64,000 nucleotides of DNA from an uncultured Micrococcaceae bacterium. Its GTDB lineage: Bacteria; Actinomycetota; Actinomycetes; Actinomycetales; Micrococcaceae. The stretch lies in the NCBI GenBank assembly GCA_947502645.1, contig CANNAD010000003.1, forward strand, positions 304,622 through 368,621, in the 5' to 3' direction. How positions within the stretch are numbered: the stretch's first letter is position 1; every line of letters begins with the position of its first letter. Below are positions 29,767-38,446 of this stretch, in pieces. The position numbers and the translations under genes were made by a program. The notes beneath the pieces are model-generated. The model saw nothing but the letters and a program-made list of their open reading frames with translations, was not told the origin of the DNA and did not search any database.

Positions 29767-30219
29767 ATGACATCGATTCCTGAAGACGGACCGGATGCGG
29801 AGCACCTCCGCCCGCCGGAGGTGACGGACAAAACGGTCGAGGCCCTGGGCAAACTCTCTGAGGCCCTGGAAGTCGTGGAGCATGCGCGCGGCTACCTCTA
29901 CGGGTTCCACCGACTGACGGGTGCAGCGGACCTGGCACTCGGCGACGCCGTGGAACTGTTTCGCGACGCCGGGCACCAGGACATAGCCGACCAGTTGGAA
30001 CAGGACGTGGTGGGGCGGAACGTCATCCACGGCCGTTGGACGTTCCAGATCGTCGAGGATTACGACGACGGCTATTACGCGGACTTCAAGACCGCGGAGA
30101 GGGGTGCGCGGGACCAGCTCGTCAGCGGGAAACGGCACCTGTTCGAGGCTGAGATGAAGGAAGACCGTCGTACGCACGGTCGCCCTCACCACGAGGCGCT
30201 GCCACCGGAAGAGGGCTGA
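29767..30219 (+). CDS. Conserved-looking hypothetical protein
   Basis: 150-residue soluble, acidic protein of unknown family. Residues 20-85 look helical (VEALGKLSEALEVVEHARGYLY, then DAVELFRDAGHQDIADQLEQDV). GRWTFQIVEDYDDGYYADF follows, with a His/Glu-rich end. Codon use matches the neighbours. It starts four bases after the CPBP protease gene and is probably co-transcribed with it. Confidence 0.7.
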   Translation: MTSIPEDGPDAEHLRPPEVTDKTVEALGKLSEALEVVEHARGYLYGFHRLTGAADLALGDAVELFRDAGHQDIADQLEQDVVGRNVIHGRWTFQIVEDYDDGYYADFKTAERGARDQLVSGKRHLFEAEMKEDRRTHGRPHHEALPPEEG

Positions 30220-30238
30220 GCTGTTCCGGCGGCAGAGA

Positions 30239-30595
30239 TCAATCGGAGTTCGCGTTCGGCGCTTCAGTGCTTCCGCGGGGCTGGGACTCTGCGATCTCGC
30301 TGAGGGCCGCCAGATGACCGGACCACGCGCTTTCCCCCTCGGGCGTGGTTCGAATCCAGGTACGTGGACGTTTGCCCATGTACCCCTTTCGGATTTTGAC
30401 CAGAGAAGATGCCTCCAGGGCTGACGCCTGCTTGCTGAGCACGGAATCGCTGACCTGCAGATGATCCCGCAAGGTTTGAAAATCGGTTTCAGTTTGTGCC
30501 AGGGCGGCCATGATGGAAAACCGCACCGGGTGCATCAGGACGTCGTGGAGCTGATGCCGCGGATGAACGGGAACCGGCTCGACCTGCGGGCTCAT
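30239..30595 (-). CDS. Winged-helix transcriptional regulator (MarR/ArsR-like)
   Basis: 118-residue DNA-binding protein of the winged-helix type. MHPVRFSIMAAL is the first helix, LRDHLQVSDSVLSKQASALEASSLVKIRKG is the helix-turn-helix and recognition helix, and KRPRTWIRTTPEG is the wing. Its ATG at 30595 overlaps the stop of the upstream membrane protein gene by four bases (ATGA). This small membrane protein plus one-domain regulator arrangement is common in actinobacteria and usually autoregulatory. A perfect inverted repeat at 31070-31102 upstream of the pair is a candidate site. Confidence 0.85.
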   Translation of the reverse strand: MSPQVEPVPVHPRHQLHDVLMHPVRFSIMAALAQTETDFQTLRDHLQVSDSVLSKQASALEASSLVKIRKGYMGKRPRTWIRTTPEGESAWSGHLAALSEIAESQPRGSTEAPNANSD

Positions 30596-31026
30596 CGCCG
30601 GGCCTCGTACCAGGCGCAGGCCGTGGTCGTCACGGCGATCAGGGCGGCACAGAGGACGTAGAACCACATCTGATCCTCAAACACGAGCCCGCCAAGTAGC
30701 GTCCCCATTGTCCATAGCACTGCCCAGATCCCAATGTAGAGGCCCCAGCGGGCGCCGAAACCTTTCTTGACGCTCCGGCCGAAGTAGAGCCCTGTGCCCA
30801 TGAAGATGCCCAACCAGATCAGCATCGCGATCATGGGAACGGTCACTGAGGCATCCGGAATGCCGGCGACAAGGCCAAAGCTGATCAGGCTGAGCGAGGA
30901 AATAGCTCCGAGTCCCATCAGCATGGTGATCTGGGGCCACCCCGCCCCCGATCGCGTTGACATTCCCAGCTGGTTGGCCTCCTGAAGCATGCCCCTGGCC
31001 TGCTCAGCACTCATTGGTTCACTCAT
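30592..31026 (-). CDS. Small membrane protein paired with regulator
   Basis: 144-residue protein with a hydrophilic N-terminus (about 25 residues) and four membrane segments. No enzymatic motif is seen. It is translationally coupled by an ATGA overlap to the downstream winged-helix regulator, which suggests that the regulator controls this gene. Function unknown. Confidence 0.75.
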   Translation of the reverse strand: MSEPMSAEQARGMLQEANQLGMSTRSGAGWPQITMLMGLGAISSLSLISFGLVAGIPDASVTVPMIAMLIWLGIFMGTGLYFGRSVKKGFGARWGLYIGIWAVLWTMGTLLGGLVFEDQMWFYVLCAALIAVTTTACAWYEARR

Positions 31027-31069
31027 GACATTGCTCCTCGGTGTTGTTCAAACCTGATGTAACAACAAT

Positions 31070-31102
31070 AGAAAGTAGTTTCCAATCTGACAAGTACTTT
31101 CT
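31070..31102. promoter_or_regulatory. Perfect 8-bp inverted repeat, candidate operator
   Basis: AGAAAGTA and TACTTTCT are perfect inverted copies separated by 17 bases. They sit 44-76 bases upstream of the membrane protein/regulator pair and about 70 bases from the divergent gene at 31171. Symmetry and position suggest a binding site for the winged-helix regulator. Confidence 0.5.
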
Positions 31103-31170
31103 GAATGCAGTTAGCAGGATCAACCGTTCGATGGATCCCGCCCGCGCACTTTCCCTCCTAAGGTGGAGGT

Positions 31171-31587
31171 ATGGAAACAGTTATGAACATCCTTCACGTA
31201 GTCTCAGCCGTCTTTCTGATCGGCCCCATGGCCATCCTGCCGATGACGGCCATGCGCTCACTGCGCGCCGGTCAGCATGCCCAGGTGGCCTCCCTCGCCA
31301 AGTCAACGCAGATCTTCAGCTTGCTCTCACTGCTCGTGGTCGTCTTCGGATTCGGGCTTCAGGGCATGTACAGCATTCCGCTGACCACCCCGTGGATCCT
31401 CTACTCGATCATCGCCTACGTCATCGCACTGGCGTTGAACCTCTTCCTGGTGGTGCCTGCCATGCGGAAGGCCGCAGCCGACGCCGGGAACGGTGAAACC
31501 CGCAGCTACCCCCAAATCGCTGCCGGATCCGGCATCGTGGCGCTCCTACTGCTGGTCGTCGTCGTGCTGATGAGCTGGCAGCCCTAG
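31171..31587 (+). CDS. DUF2269-like membrane protein
   Basis: 138-residue protein with about four membrane segments and no charged residues in the first. The layout (ILHVVSAVFLIGPMAILPM, basic loop, further helices, mixed tail, final helix) resembles DUF2269-type small integral membrane proteins. ATG at 31183 is an alternative start giving a slightly shorter N-terminus. Function unknown. Confidence 0.7.
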   Translation: METVMNILHVVSAVFLIGPMAILPMTAMRSLRAGQHAQVASLAKSTQIFSLLSLLVVVFGFGLQGMYSIPLTTPWILYSIIAYVIALALNLFLVVPAMRKAAADAGNGETRSYPQIAAGSGIVALLLLVVVVLMSWQP

Positions 31588-31643
31588 GTCGAGCTGGGTA
31601 GGCATCACCCAAGCCCCCACTGGATTGTGCATTTGCCCAGGAA

Positions 31644-31659
31644 ATGAGTGGCGACTCAT
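31644..31659. promoter_or_regulatory. Inverted repeat upstream of MHS transporter operon
   Basis: ATGAGT-GGCG-ACTCAT is a perfect 6-4-6 inverted repeat about 100 bases upstream of the transporter start. With the palindrome at 31676-31689 it makes a likely control region for the transporter and amidohydrolase genes. Confidence 0.45.
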
Positions 31660-31675
31660 CCACTTTTCGTAGTGC

Positions 31676-31689
31676 GTGATGCGCATCAC
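31676..31689. promoter_or_regulatory. Perfect 14-bp palindrome upstream of MHS transporter operon
   Basis: GTGATGCGCATCAC is fully self-complementary and lies 72 bases before the transporter start. The regulator is unknown and no regulator gene is adjacent. Confidence 0.45.
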
Positions 31690-31760
31690 TTTGGCATGCT
31701 GGAGATACCCAAGGACTGGGTCATCATTCCAGCCCAGGCCAATCCTTCCGCGGAGGCACC

Positions 31761-33113
31761 ATGAGCGATCACGACGCAACAGTTCGGCCGCACCAGCACA
31801 GCGAGAATATCGAGGCAGGGACCACCCGCACCCTCACCGACAAGGAAGCCAGCAAGGTTGCCATCGGCGCCCTGGTTGGCACCGCAATGGAGTGGTATGA
31901 CTTCTTCCTGTTCAGCGCGGCAGCTGCCCTGATCTTCAACGTCCACTACTTCACCAATGACAACGCGACGGCGGCTGCCATGGCTTCGTTCGCAACGTTC
32001 GGCGTTGGTCTTGTGGCCCGCCCGATCGGCGGAATGTTCTTCGGCGTGATGGGCGACAAGATCGGCCGACGCAAGACCCTGTTGATCACCATTGTCGGGA
32101 TCGGTGCGGTCACGGGGTTGATCGGCCTCCTGCCTGACTATGGTGCGATCGGCATCGCCGCACCCATTCTGCTGGTGCTTCTGCGCATCTTCCAGGGACT
32201 CTTCGTGGGCGGTGAGTGGTCCGGCGCCATGACCATCGTCGTCGAAAACGCTCCGCTGAAACGTCGTGCCCGGTACGCTGCCCTTCCACAAATCGGCTCG
32301 CCGATCGGCACCATTCTGTCCTCGGGTGGGTTTTTTCTCATGACCCTGTACTTCTCGCAGGAGAACTTCAGTTCCTTCGGCTGGCGGATCCCGTTCCTCG
32401 CCGCGTTTCCCATGCTGCTCGTAGCCCTGTATATCCGGTCAAAGCTGGATGAGTCCCCCGTGTTCAAGGAACTCGTGGAGTCCGGGGAAACAGAGAAGAC
32501 TCCCATCCGGACCGTGCTGCGCGACAGCTGGAAACACATCATTATCGGTATGGCCGCCGCCCTGCTCGGCGTCGGCGGATTCTACCTGGTCACCGCATTT
32601 TTGGTGTACTACGGCACCAGGGTTCTGGACCACAGCGCCTCGCTCATGCTGCTGGGCACCCTGGTGGCCGCCGTCGTCGAAATCCCCATCCTCATCGCCG
32701 GCGGGCGGATTGCCGAACGCTTCGGTGCAAGCAAAGTCATCATCTATGGAGGACTGCTGTCAGCCGTCGTGGCTGTTCCTGCCTTCATGATGCTGGAGAG
32801 CAACAACCCGCTAGTGGTGGTGCTGGCCATGACACTCGCTGTTGGCGCGCTGTCCTTCCCCTACGCGGCCTCCGGCACGGTCCTCACCGGACTGTTCCCC
32901 GCATCCACCCGCTACACCGGCGTCGGTTTCGCGCAGAACGTTGCCGGCATGGTGAGTGGATTCGTTCCGCTTCTGGCCATCGCCCTGGTTGCTGCTGCAG
33001 GAAACCATTGGTGGCCGGCTGCGGCGATGCTGGTCTTCCTGTCACTGTTCACCGCTGTGGCCGGCGTCATAGCGCCGCGCATGAGTGTTGACCTGCCAGA
33101 CTTCAAACACTGA
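31761..33113 (+). CDS. MFS transporter, metabolite:H+ symporter (MHS) type
   Basis: 450-residue, 12-segment transporter. MEWYDFFLF in the first membrane segment, GDKIGRRKTL in the loop between segments 2 and 3, and QGLFVGGEWSGAMTIVVENAP are hallmarks of the MHS family (ShiA/ProP/citrate-type symporters). Substrates are usually organic acids or osmolytes. An amidohydrolase gene follows after 31 bases, so the transporter may import that enzyme's substrate. Confidence 0.93.
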   Translation: MSDHDATVRPHQHSENIEAGTTRTLTDKEASKVAIGALVGTAMEWYDFFLFSAAAALIFNVHYFTNDNATAAAMASFATFGVGLVARPIGGMFFGVMGDKIGRRKTLLITIVGIGAVTGLIGLLPDYGAIGIAAPILLVLLRIFQGLFVGGEWSGAMTIVVENAPLKRRARYAALPQIGSPIGTILSSGGFFLMTLYFSQENFSSFGWRIPFLAAFPMLLVALYIRSKLDESPVFKELVESGETEKTPIRTVLRDSWKHIIIGMAAALLGVGGFYLVTAFLVYYGTRVLDHSASLMLLGTLVAAVVEIPILIAGGRIAERFGASKVIIYGGLLSAVVAVPAFMMLESNNPLVVVLAMTLAVGALSFPYAASGTVLTGLFPASTRYTGVGFAQNVAGMVSGFVPLLAIALVAAAGNHWWPAAAMLVFLSLFTAVAGVIAPRMSVDLPDFKH

Positions 33114-33144
33114 TTCACCCAGCCAACAAGGAGTATCTCAGCGC

Positions 33145-34797
33145 GTGAAACTGGACCTGATCCTCACAGATGCCACCATCCTCACCATGGACCAGGAGCG
33201 CCCCACCGCCAGCAGTGTAGGAGTTCTCAACGGGCGGATTGTGGGCTTTGACCAGGATCTTGACGGTTGTTCAGCCACCCGCGTTGAGCACCTGCATGGG
33301 GCTACCGTAGTCCCGGGGTTCATTGACGCGCATTGCCACACCACGTGGTGGGGGTTGGGCCTCGGCGCTGTCGATCTCTCCAGCGCCCGTGGGCTTGAGG
33401 AACTCTATGACCTGCTGGCGGTCGAAGTTGACCGGCTCAAGGAGCCGGGCGCATGGATCAACGGGACCGGGTTCAATCACAAGAACCACGGCGGGGAGTT
33501 CCCAGATATTGACAGGCTCGATGCCATCACCGGCGACCATCCCCTGTATCTGCGCCACGTTTCCGGGCACCTGTCCATCACCAACACAGCAACCCTGCGT
33601 CTGGCTGGCGCCCTCGACCCCGGATTTGAGAACCCGGAAGGCGGGGCTGTGCTGCGCGATGCCTCCGGCAATCCCACCGGAATCATCGAAGAAGCCGCGC
33701 AGTCCCTAGTGCAGAATCTGCTGCTGCCGTACTCCACGGAGCAGATTGTCACAGCGCTCGACGACGCCACCACACGCTACGCGGCCGAAGGCATCACGAG
33801 TTTCACCGAAGCAGGGATCGGCGGCGGCTGGATAGGCCATAGCCCCCTCGAACTTCAGGCGTACCAGACGGCGCAGGCTTCCGGGCAGTTGCATTGCCGC
33901 GCGCAACTCATGCCAGCGCTCGACGCCCTGCGTCCCATCCAGGGGAACGACGATGACATGCACGGCCGTGGCGAGGGACTCGGGTTCGACCTCGGCCTGC
34001 CCAGCGGATTCGGCAACGAGTGGCTCTCGCTCGGCCCGGTCAAGGTCTTCCTCGACGGCTCCCTCCTCGGTGCCACAGCGGCGGTCACTGAAGACTACTG
34101 CGGGCACCGGCACAATACCGGATACCTGCTCGGCGATGCCCAGGACTTCCATGAGAAAGTGGATGCCGCCTATCGGGCAGGCTGGCCGATTGCGTTACAC
34201 GCCATCGGGGACGTTGCCATAGACCTCGCAACTGAGATCATCACCGCCTGCCAGGACCGCTACGGACAAAACGCCCTGCCGAACAGGATCGAGCACTTCG
34301 GCATCGCACGCCCGGACCAGTTGGAGCCGGTAGCGCGGGCGGGCATCGCCGTCACTCCGCAAGCGGCGTTCATCGGCCCCCTGGGTGACCAGTTCATGGA
34401 ACGGGTTGGACCTGATCGGGTGCCGTGGCTCTACCGAGGCCGCTCCCTGGTGGACGCCGGCATCACCGTCGCCGGCAGCTCCGACCTCCCTGTGGCCGAT
34501 AACAATGTCCGCCGCGCCCTGCAATCATGGGTAGATCGCACCACCGACGACGGCGCCACCATGGGTGCCAGCGAAGGGCTGACACCCGAAGATGCCCTGC
34601 GGACTTACACCGAATGGGCTGCCAGGGCCACCGGAACACTCGCTGACAAGGGCACACTGGAAACGGGGAAGCTGGCTGACTTCGCCATCCTGTCAGGCAA
34701 TCCCCTGACCGCACCGGACATTGCTGCCCTCGACGTCGTCGCCACCATCATGGGTGGTCGCTTCACCTATCAGGCCACCAACGGGTCATCAGCCTAA
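33145..34797 (+). CDS. Amidohydrolase, YtcJ-like
   Basis: 550-residue metal-dependent hydrolase of the amidohydrolase 3 family. The metal site begins with PGFIDAHCHT (about residue 60), and later metal-binding residues include ALHAIGDVAID and RIEHFGIA. The C-terminal TGTLADKGTLETGKLADF is the usual urease-type beta-sandwich end. Substrates in this group are diverse. I chose GTG at 33145 behind AAGGAG; upstream in-frame codons overlap the transporter gene. The TAA stop lies within the 5-bp target site of the adjoining IS1380 element, so the insertion left the protein intact. Confidence 0.9.
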   Translation: MKLDLILTDATILTMDQERPTASSVGVLNGRIVGFDQDLDGCSATRVEHLHGATVVPGFIDAHCHTTWWGLGLGAVDLSSARGLEELYDLLAVEVDRLKEPGAWINGTGFNHKNHGGEFPDIDRLDAITGDHPLYLRHVSGHLSITNTATLRLAGALDPGFENPEGGAVLRDASGNPTGIIEEAAQSLVQNLLLPYSTEQIVTALDDATTRYAAEGITSFTEAGIGGGWIGHSPLELQAYQTAQASGQLHCRAQLMPALDALRPIQGNDDDMHGRGEGLGFDLGLPSGFGNEWLSLGPVKVFLDGSLLGATAAVTEDYCGHRHNTGYLLGDAQDFHEKVDAAYRAGWPIALHAIGDVAIDLATEIITACQDRYGQNALPNRIEHFGIARPDQLEPVARAGIAVTPQAAFIGPLGDQFMERVGPDRVPWLYRGRSLVDAGITVAGSSDLPVADNNVRRALQSWVDRTTDDGATMGASEGLTPEDALRTYTEWAARATGTLADKGTLETGKLADFAILSGNPLTAPDIAALDVVATIMGGRFTYQATNGSSA

Positions 34798-34818
34798 GCC
34801 TTGATCTACCGATGATGG
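34794..34818 (+). repeat. Target duplication CTAAG and left inverted repeat of IS1380-type element
   Basis: CTAAG (34794-34798) is followed by the left end CCTTGATCTACCGATGATGG. The right end, read on the other strand, is CCTTGATCCACCGATCGTCG. The two ends match at 16 of 20 positions. Confidence 0.85.
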
Positions 34819-36251
34819 TTGAGGCGCCGACGGCGGTTTAAACCGGGAATGCCCGTCTTTCAAGGAAAACGGGGCTTATCTAGAGCACATTGACCACCGA
34901 AAAGAGAGGCATCTCGTAGATGCAAGTTTTCCATAAGCCGTTCGCGGTGTCAGTTTCTTTCGACGAGCCGAACCTCGTGTCGTCCGCCGGGCTGCTGCCG
35001 GTCATGACGCTAGCCCGCGATGCAGGATTACAGGAGCTCTCCGATGACTGGCTGACGGTGCCCACGGACAAGGGTGCCAACGCCGGGCTGAGAGTCGCGT
35101 CCCTAGTGGCCGAAATGGCCCGCGGCAAGTGACTTCGTGTTTGTTGATGTTGACGACACGATCATCGAGGTCCATGGCTACGCCAAACAGGGTTCCGGCT
35201 ACGGCTACTCCAGGATCCGCGGATTGGACGCGCTGCTGGCCACCGTGTCCACGAAAGACACCGCCCCGGTCATCGGTGCCCAGCGGCTGCGTAAGGGCGC
35301 GGCGAACTCGGCTCGCGGCGCGAAGCGTTTGATTACCGATGCCCTGTCCACGCTCAAACGTCTGCAGACCGGCGCGCGGGCGCTTTGCCGGTTCGATTCG
35401 GCCTACTACAGCCATGCTGCGATTTCCGCTGCCCATGGCCGGCGGGGCCGAGGTGTCCGTGACCGCCCGGATGGACCCAGACGTGAAACGGGCCATCGCC
35501 GGGATTCCTGACACGGCGTGGAAAACCATTGAATATACTGACGCTGTCTTCGACGAGACCACCAGCACTTGGGTCTCGAAGGCCGAAGTCGCGGAAACCG
35601 TGTTCACTGCGTTCAGCTCCCGTAAAAAGAATGAGCAGATCACGGGCCGCTTGGTGGTGCGCCGCATTCCGGAACTGAACCGAAAGCCGGCGGCGGGCAG
35701 GACACCTTGTTCCTCACGCACCGGCACCACGCGTTCTTCACCACCGTTGACGCCGCGGTTCTAGACACCTTCGTGGCGGACCAGACCCACCGCAAACACG
35801 CGCTTATTGAGCAGGTGAATGCCGACCTGAAGGACAGTGCACTGGCGCACATGCCCTCGGATGTTTTTGCGGCGAACTCGGCTTGGCTGGTTGCCGCGGT
35901 CATGGCCTACAACCTCACCCGCGCCGCCGGGCCCTTCGGCAAGGCACGGACCGGCACGATCCGCCGCAAACTCATCAACGTTCCCGCCCGCATCGCCACC
36001 AGCGCCCGAAAAACACGCCTTCACCTTCCCAAAGCCTGGCCCTGGCAAACACCATGGCAGGCCCTGTTCGAGATTCTCTACCCGCCGCCGCAACCTGCCT
36101 GAACCCCCTCAACCCAGCCACATGGCACAACCAGAACCACCAGTGGAACACCAATGGGCAGCAACGCCCAGCACTCGAGCATGCCCTCAACCCGCAAAAC
36201 CGCCGAAACCCGGATTCAGATCATCAGCCCACGACGATCGGTGGATCAAGG
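34799..36251 (+). mobile_element. IS1380-family insertion sequence, defective
   Basis: A 1453-bp element bounded by about 20-bp imperfect inverted repeats and flanked by CTAAG on both sides, a 5-bp duplication consistent with transposition. It holds one degraded transposase gene. IS1380-family members are usually around 1.65 kb, so roughly 200 bp is missing, matching an internal gap in the transposase near 35130. Both ends look intact, so it might still be moved by an active copy elsewhere. Confidence 0.9.
34920..36102 (+). pseudogene. IS1380-family transposase remnant
   Basis: Four pieces can be read. Residues from 34920 (FHKPFAVSVSFDEPNLVSSA) run to a stop at 35132. A second frame from about 35133 holds the DDE-core piece FVDVDDTIIEVHGYAKQGSG and CRFDSAYYSHA, to about 35440. 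A third frame begins GGAEVSVTARMDPDVKRAIA. A fourth, from about 35695, begins TLFLTHRHHAFFT and ends in LHLPKAWPWQTPWQALFEIL. The N-terminal and core pieces are separated by an apparent deletion of about 70 codons, and at least two later frameshifts follow. No functional protein is expected. Confidence 0.92.
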
Positions 36252-36256
36252 CTAAG
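36232..36256 (+). repeat. Right inverted repeat of IS1380-type element and target duplication CTAAG
   Basis: The right end closes with GATCAAGG at 36244-36251, followed by the second CTAAG copy at 36252-36256. It pairs with the left end at 34799. Confidence 0.85.
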
Positions 36257-36376
36257 AGATACAAGCCACAAAAGGGACGCCAGAGACGAGGACAGATGGA
36301 TAGGACCCGGCAAAGTAGTTCACCTGCAGACTACTCCCAATCGCATGTCGAGGATTGAACTGGAATGAACAGCTAC

Positions 36377-36841
36377 TCACTGTCCATTCGCGACATGATA
36401 CTCCGCACCCAATTCTTCTGCCAGCTTCTCAAGATCAAGGTCCCTCTCTGGAGTACTACCATGCTGTACTTCAGAGTAGTCAACTACAAACCAATTCTTG
36501 CCCTCAACGAAGTACACGGAACCCGCAGATCCAGCGGCAGAGGCCATCAACTCGTGCACGTTCTCTCGGGCCTCTTGATTCTCGAACCAAAGGACCTCAA
36601 CCGTGTTGGTACACATTTCCGACTCCCCCGTCGGACCTTGAGGAACCACCATTTTGGAGGGAGCTTCGGTACGAGACAGCGAGCACTCAACAACATCATC
36701 AACTGCTTGAAATGTGTCATCGAGGGACGCGAACTCAGGCAATTCCTGATTGTTGCTCCCATTCATCCCACAGCCCGCGACTAGGCTCAAGGAAATAAGA
36801 GCGGAAACGAGGACCGAAGCCTGTCTAGTTATTAGCTGCAT
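36377..36841 (-). CDS. Putative lipoprotein, unknown function
   Basis: 154-residue protein whose start at 36841 gives a lipoprotein signal, MQLITRQASVLVSALISL and then the lipobox LVAGC. An upstream in-frame ATG would put a hydrophilic leader before the signal. The mature part is acidic (DLDLEKLAEELGAEY) with two further cysteines. No family is recognised. Base composition is AT-richer than the core genes, and it adjoins the IS1380 element, which suggests acquired DNA. Its start side faces an AT-rich 260-bp stretch. Confidence 0.65.
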   Translation of the reverse strand: MQLITRQASVLVSALISLSLVAGCGMNGSNNQELPEFASLDDTFQAVDDVVECSLSRTEAPSKMVVPQGPTGESEMCTNTVEVLWFENQEARENVHELMASAAGSAGSVYFVEGKNWFVVDYSEVQHGSTPERDLDLEKLAEELGAEYHVANGQ

Positions 36842-37017
36842 ATCTGGTTCCAATCTACAAGTGTTTAGAGCATCATACACAGAATAATCATGCAAATAGA
36901 TGACTACGAGTTTATTCCAGTCAAAAAACACCTTTTAGCCACGGACCATAGACCGACAAGATCTACCATGCTGCGCTCTGACCATTATATTAGGACATAC
37001 CATCAAGGGGGAATGCC

Positions 37018-37098
37018 ATGTTGTTCAAAAAAGGCCTAACTATGCCTGTGGCGCTCGTTGCGTTATTTTCCATATCTCTGACCGCAATCCAGGGGTAG
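37018..37098 (+). CDS. 26-residue hydrophobic peptide, signal-peptide-like
   Basis: A 26-codon frame beginning MLFKKGLTMPVALVALFSIS behind the purine-rich AAGGGGGAA, with an AT-rich TATATT box about 25 bases further up. The peptide is a basic start plus hydrophobic core and ends where a signal peptide would be cleaved. It may be a short membrane peptide or the remnant of a secreted-protein gene. Real expression is uncertain. Confidence 0.3.
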   Translation: MLFKKGLTMPVALVALFSISLTAIQG

Positions 37099-37107
37099 TC
37101 TTTCGAC

Positions 37108-37352
37108 ATGAGGGTTTCCGAGCGTTTCCACGAGGCGGCTGCCAAGATCTTGGCTGGAGACGACTCCATTGTTGCCGCGCAAGCACTCGAAGGCGTTCTC
37201 CTCGATGAATACTTCGATGACGCGCGATCCGACGAGCTGCTATATACGTTTCGCTCTACTCCCCGGGCACGGGTGCGCCACACTCTGATGCCGAAGAACT
37301 TCGCAAGGTAATAATGGCGACGCTCGCACAACTCAGCGACCTGCCCCGCTAG
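37108..37352 (+). pseudogene. Small gene with a single-base frameshift
   Basis: From ATG at 37108 the frame reads as a helical soluble protein (VSERFHEAAAKILAGDDSI, then DDARSDELLYT) to about 37248. Beyond that it becomes unlike protein and stops at 37311. If one T of the TTT at 37249-37251 is removed, it continues as FALYSPGTGAPHSDAEELRK and onward to a TAG at 37352, giving an 81-residue product of consistent composition. This is either a true frameshift or a sequencing error. Family unknown; it may relate to small colicin-immunity-like helical proteins, but I cannot support that. Confidence 0.45.
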
Positions 37353-37545
37353 CCCTTCCTTTTCTAGGGCATTACGGCAATCTCGAATCAGGTTGTTTGC
37401 ACACTCATTCAACGCTTGCGGTCGCGGGGAAAGCTGCTCCACGCTAGGTCACCGCGATCAAGCGCATGTCCCTCCGTCAGGCGGACTTCGCTTCTCCGCT
37501 CGTGTGCCCGGCGGTCAGGAGGCTACAAGTCTTTTTGTTGTCCTG

Positions 37546-38037
37546 CTACGTGACCTGCAACGTTTTCTTCCGCGCCGTTGCCTTGTTCACCGCCGTCACC
37601 ATCATTGTAACGACAACAAGGAACGCGAGTCCGCTGACGATGTACAGGGGCGCCTCCAACGCGAATGCCGCCTCGGCGTTCCAATCAAAATAGGTATCGC
37701 CTACTGAGTTCAGGTTGGCGAACGACGTGAAGAAATATGCCGGCGCACCTAGGGTGACGATTCCGGCCCATAGTGACACGGCAGCCCAGTTCGGAATTGC
37801 GGATCGGCGGAAAAGCGTCGTCACACCCCAAGCAAGTGAGAGCAATATACCGATCACCGCGAAGACGAAGCCCGGAATGGTGGTGTATGTCTGACCCGCA
37901 GCATCCATGTCAGCGATCGTCGTTTCAAGCGGCATCTCGCTCGCGGCGATCACTGCCCAGTCGTTCATCAATGTTGCCCCAATGAAGGAGTAGACGATGA
38001 TCGCAGCGATTCCGAGGAGTGTGAGTAGTATCCGCAT
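37546..38037 (-). CDS. Membrane protein, unknown function
   Basis: 163-residue protein with four hydrophobic segments at about residues 3-24, 56-78, 88-109 and 132-153. It ends with a basic tail (KATARKKTLQVT). Nothing catalytic is visible. It lies within the AT-richer stretch after the IS element but has better-formed codon use than its surroundings. Function unknown. Confidence 0.7.
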   Translation of the reverse strand: MRILLTLLGIAAIIVYSFIGATLMNDWAVIAASEMPLETTIADMDAAGQTYTTIPGFVFAVIGILLSLAWGVTTLFRRSAIPNWAAVSLWAGIVTLGAPAYFFTSFANLNSVGDTYFDWNAEAAFALEAPLYIVSGLAFLVVVTMMVTAVNKATARKKTLQVT

Positions 38038-38446
38038 CGTGAAAGGCTAACAGCAGTATGCAATTGATTCCCCACTTTCCGGAACTCTCGCAACGGCATA
38101 TGGTCTCGGCAGAGCACTTCCCAGACTAGATGGATGAAAATACCGGTTTCGCATTCACACCCATGGACTGTTGGTGCGAGTAGCGCTGAGGGTTCCCCTT
38201 ACGGGCGCCTTCAGGCAGTGGACCATGCTGACGAGTTTCCTTCTATATGGCTTTCAATGGCCAACTCCCATTTTGGTCCAGCGGCCGCTCGGATGGCTCA
38301 GAAGCGACCTTGATGTGTCTCATAACCTAAATGCCTCAAAACCCATAGAATACGAGACCATGCTGGCAGCCACGCGGCCACCTCAGGTCCGCAATTGTGC
38401 AATCGACTTCGGAAGATAATAGTTGGGCCCGCCCCGCTCCAGACCA
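38038..38446. other. 409-bp stretch without a recognisable gene
   Basis: This gap between the membrane protein start and the end of the convergent-side MFS gene holds only short open frames of low protein-likeness on both strands. No hairpin or RNA gene was recognised. It may be decayed DNA belonging to the adjacent acquired region. Confidence 0.5.

Noticed and set aside
28897-30192. Long antisense open frame (about 431 codons) opposite the CPBP protease and the next gene
   Set aside because: It crosses two genes with clear family motifs on the plus strand and has no recognisable domain.
36990-37442. Minus-strand frame of 150 codons
   Set aside because: Ser/Arg-rich with no domain; the plus strand at this place gives a more protein-like, though frameshifted, gene.
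38171-38419. Plus-strand frame of 82 codons in the 409-bp gap
   Set aside because: No ribosome site, mixed composition and no family pattern; more likely non-coding.
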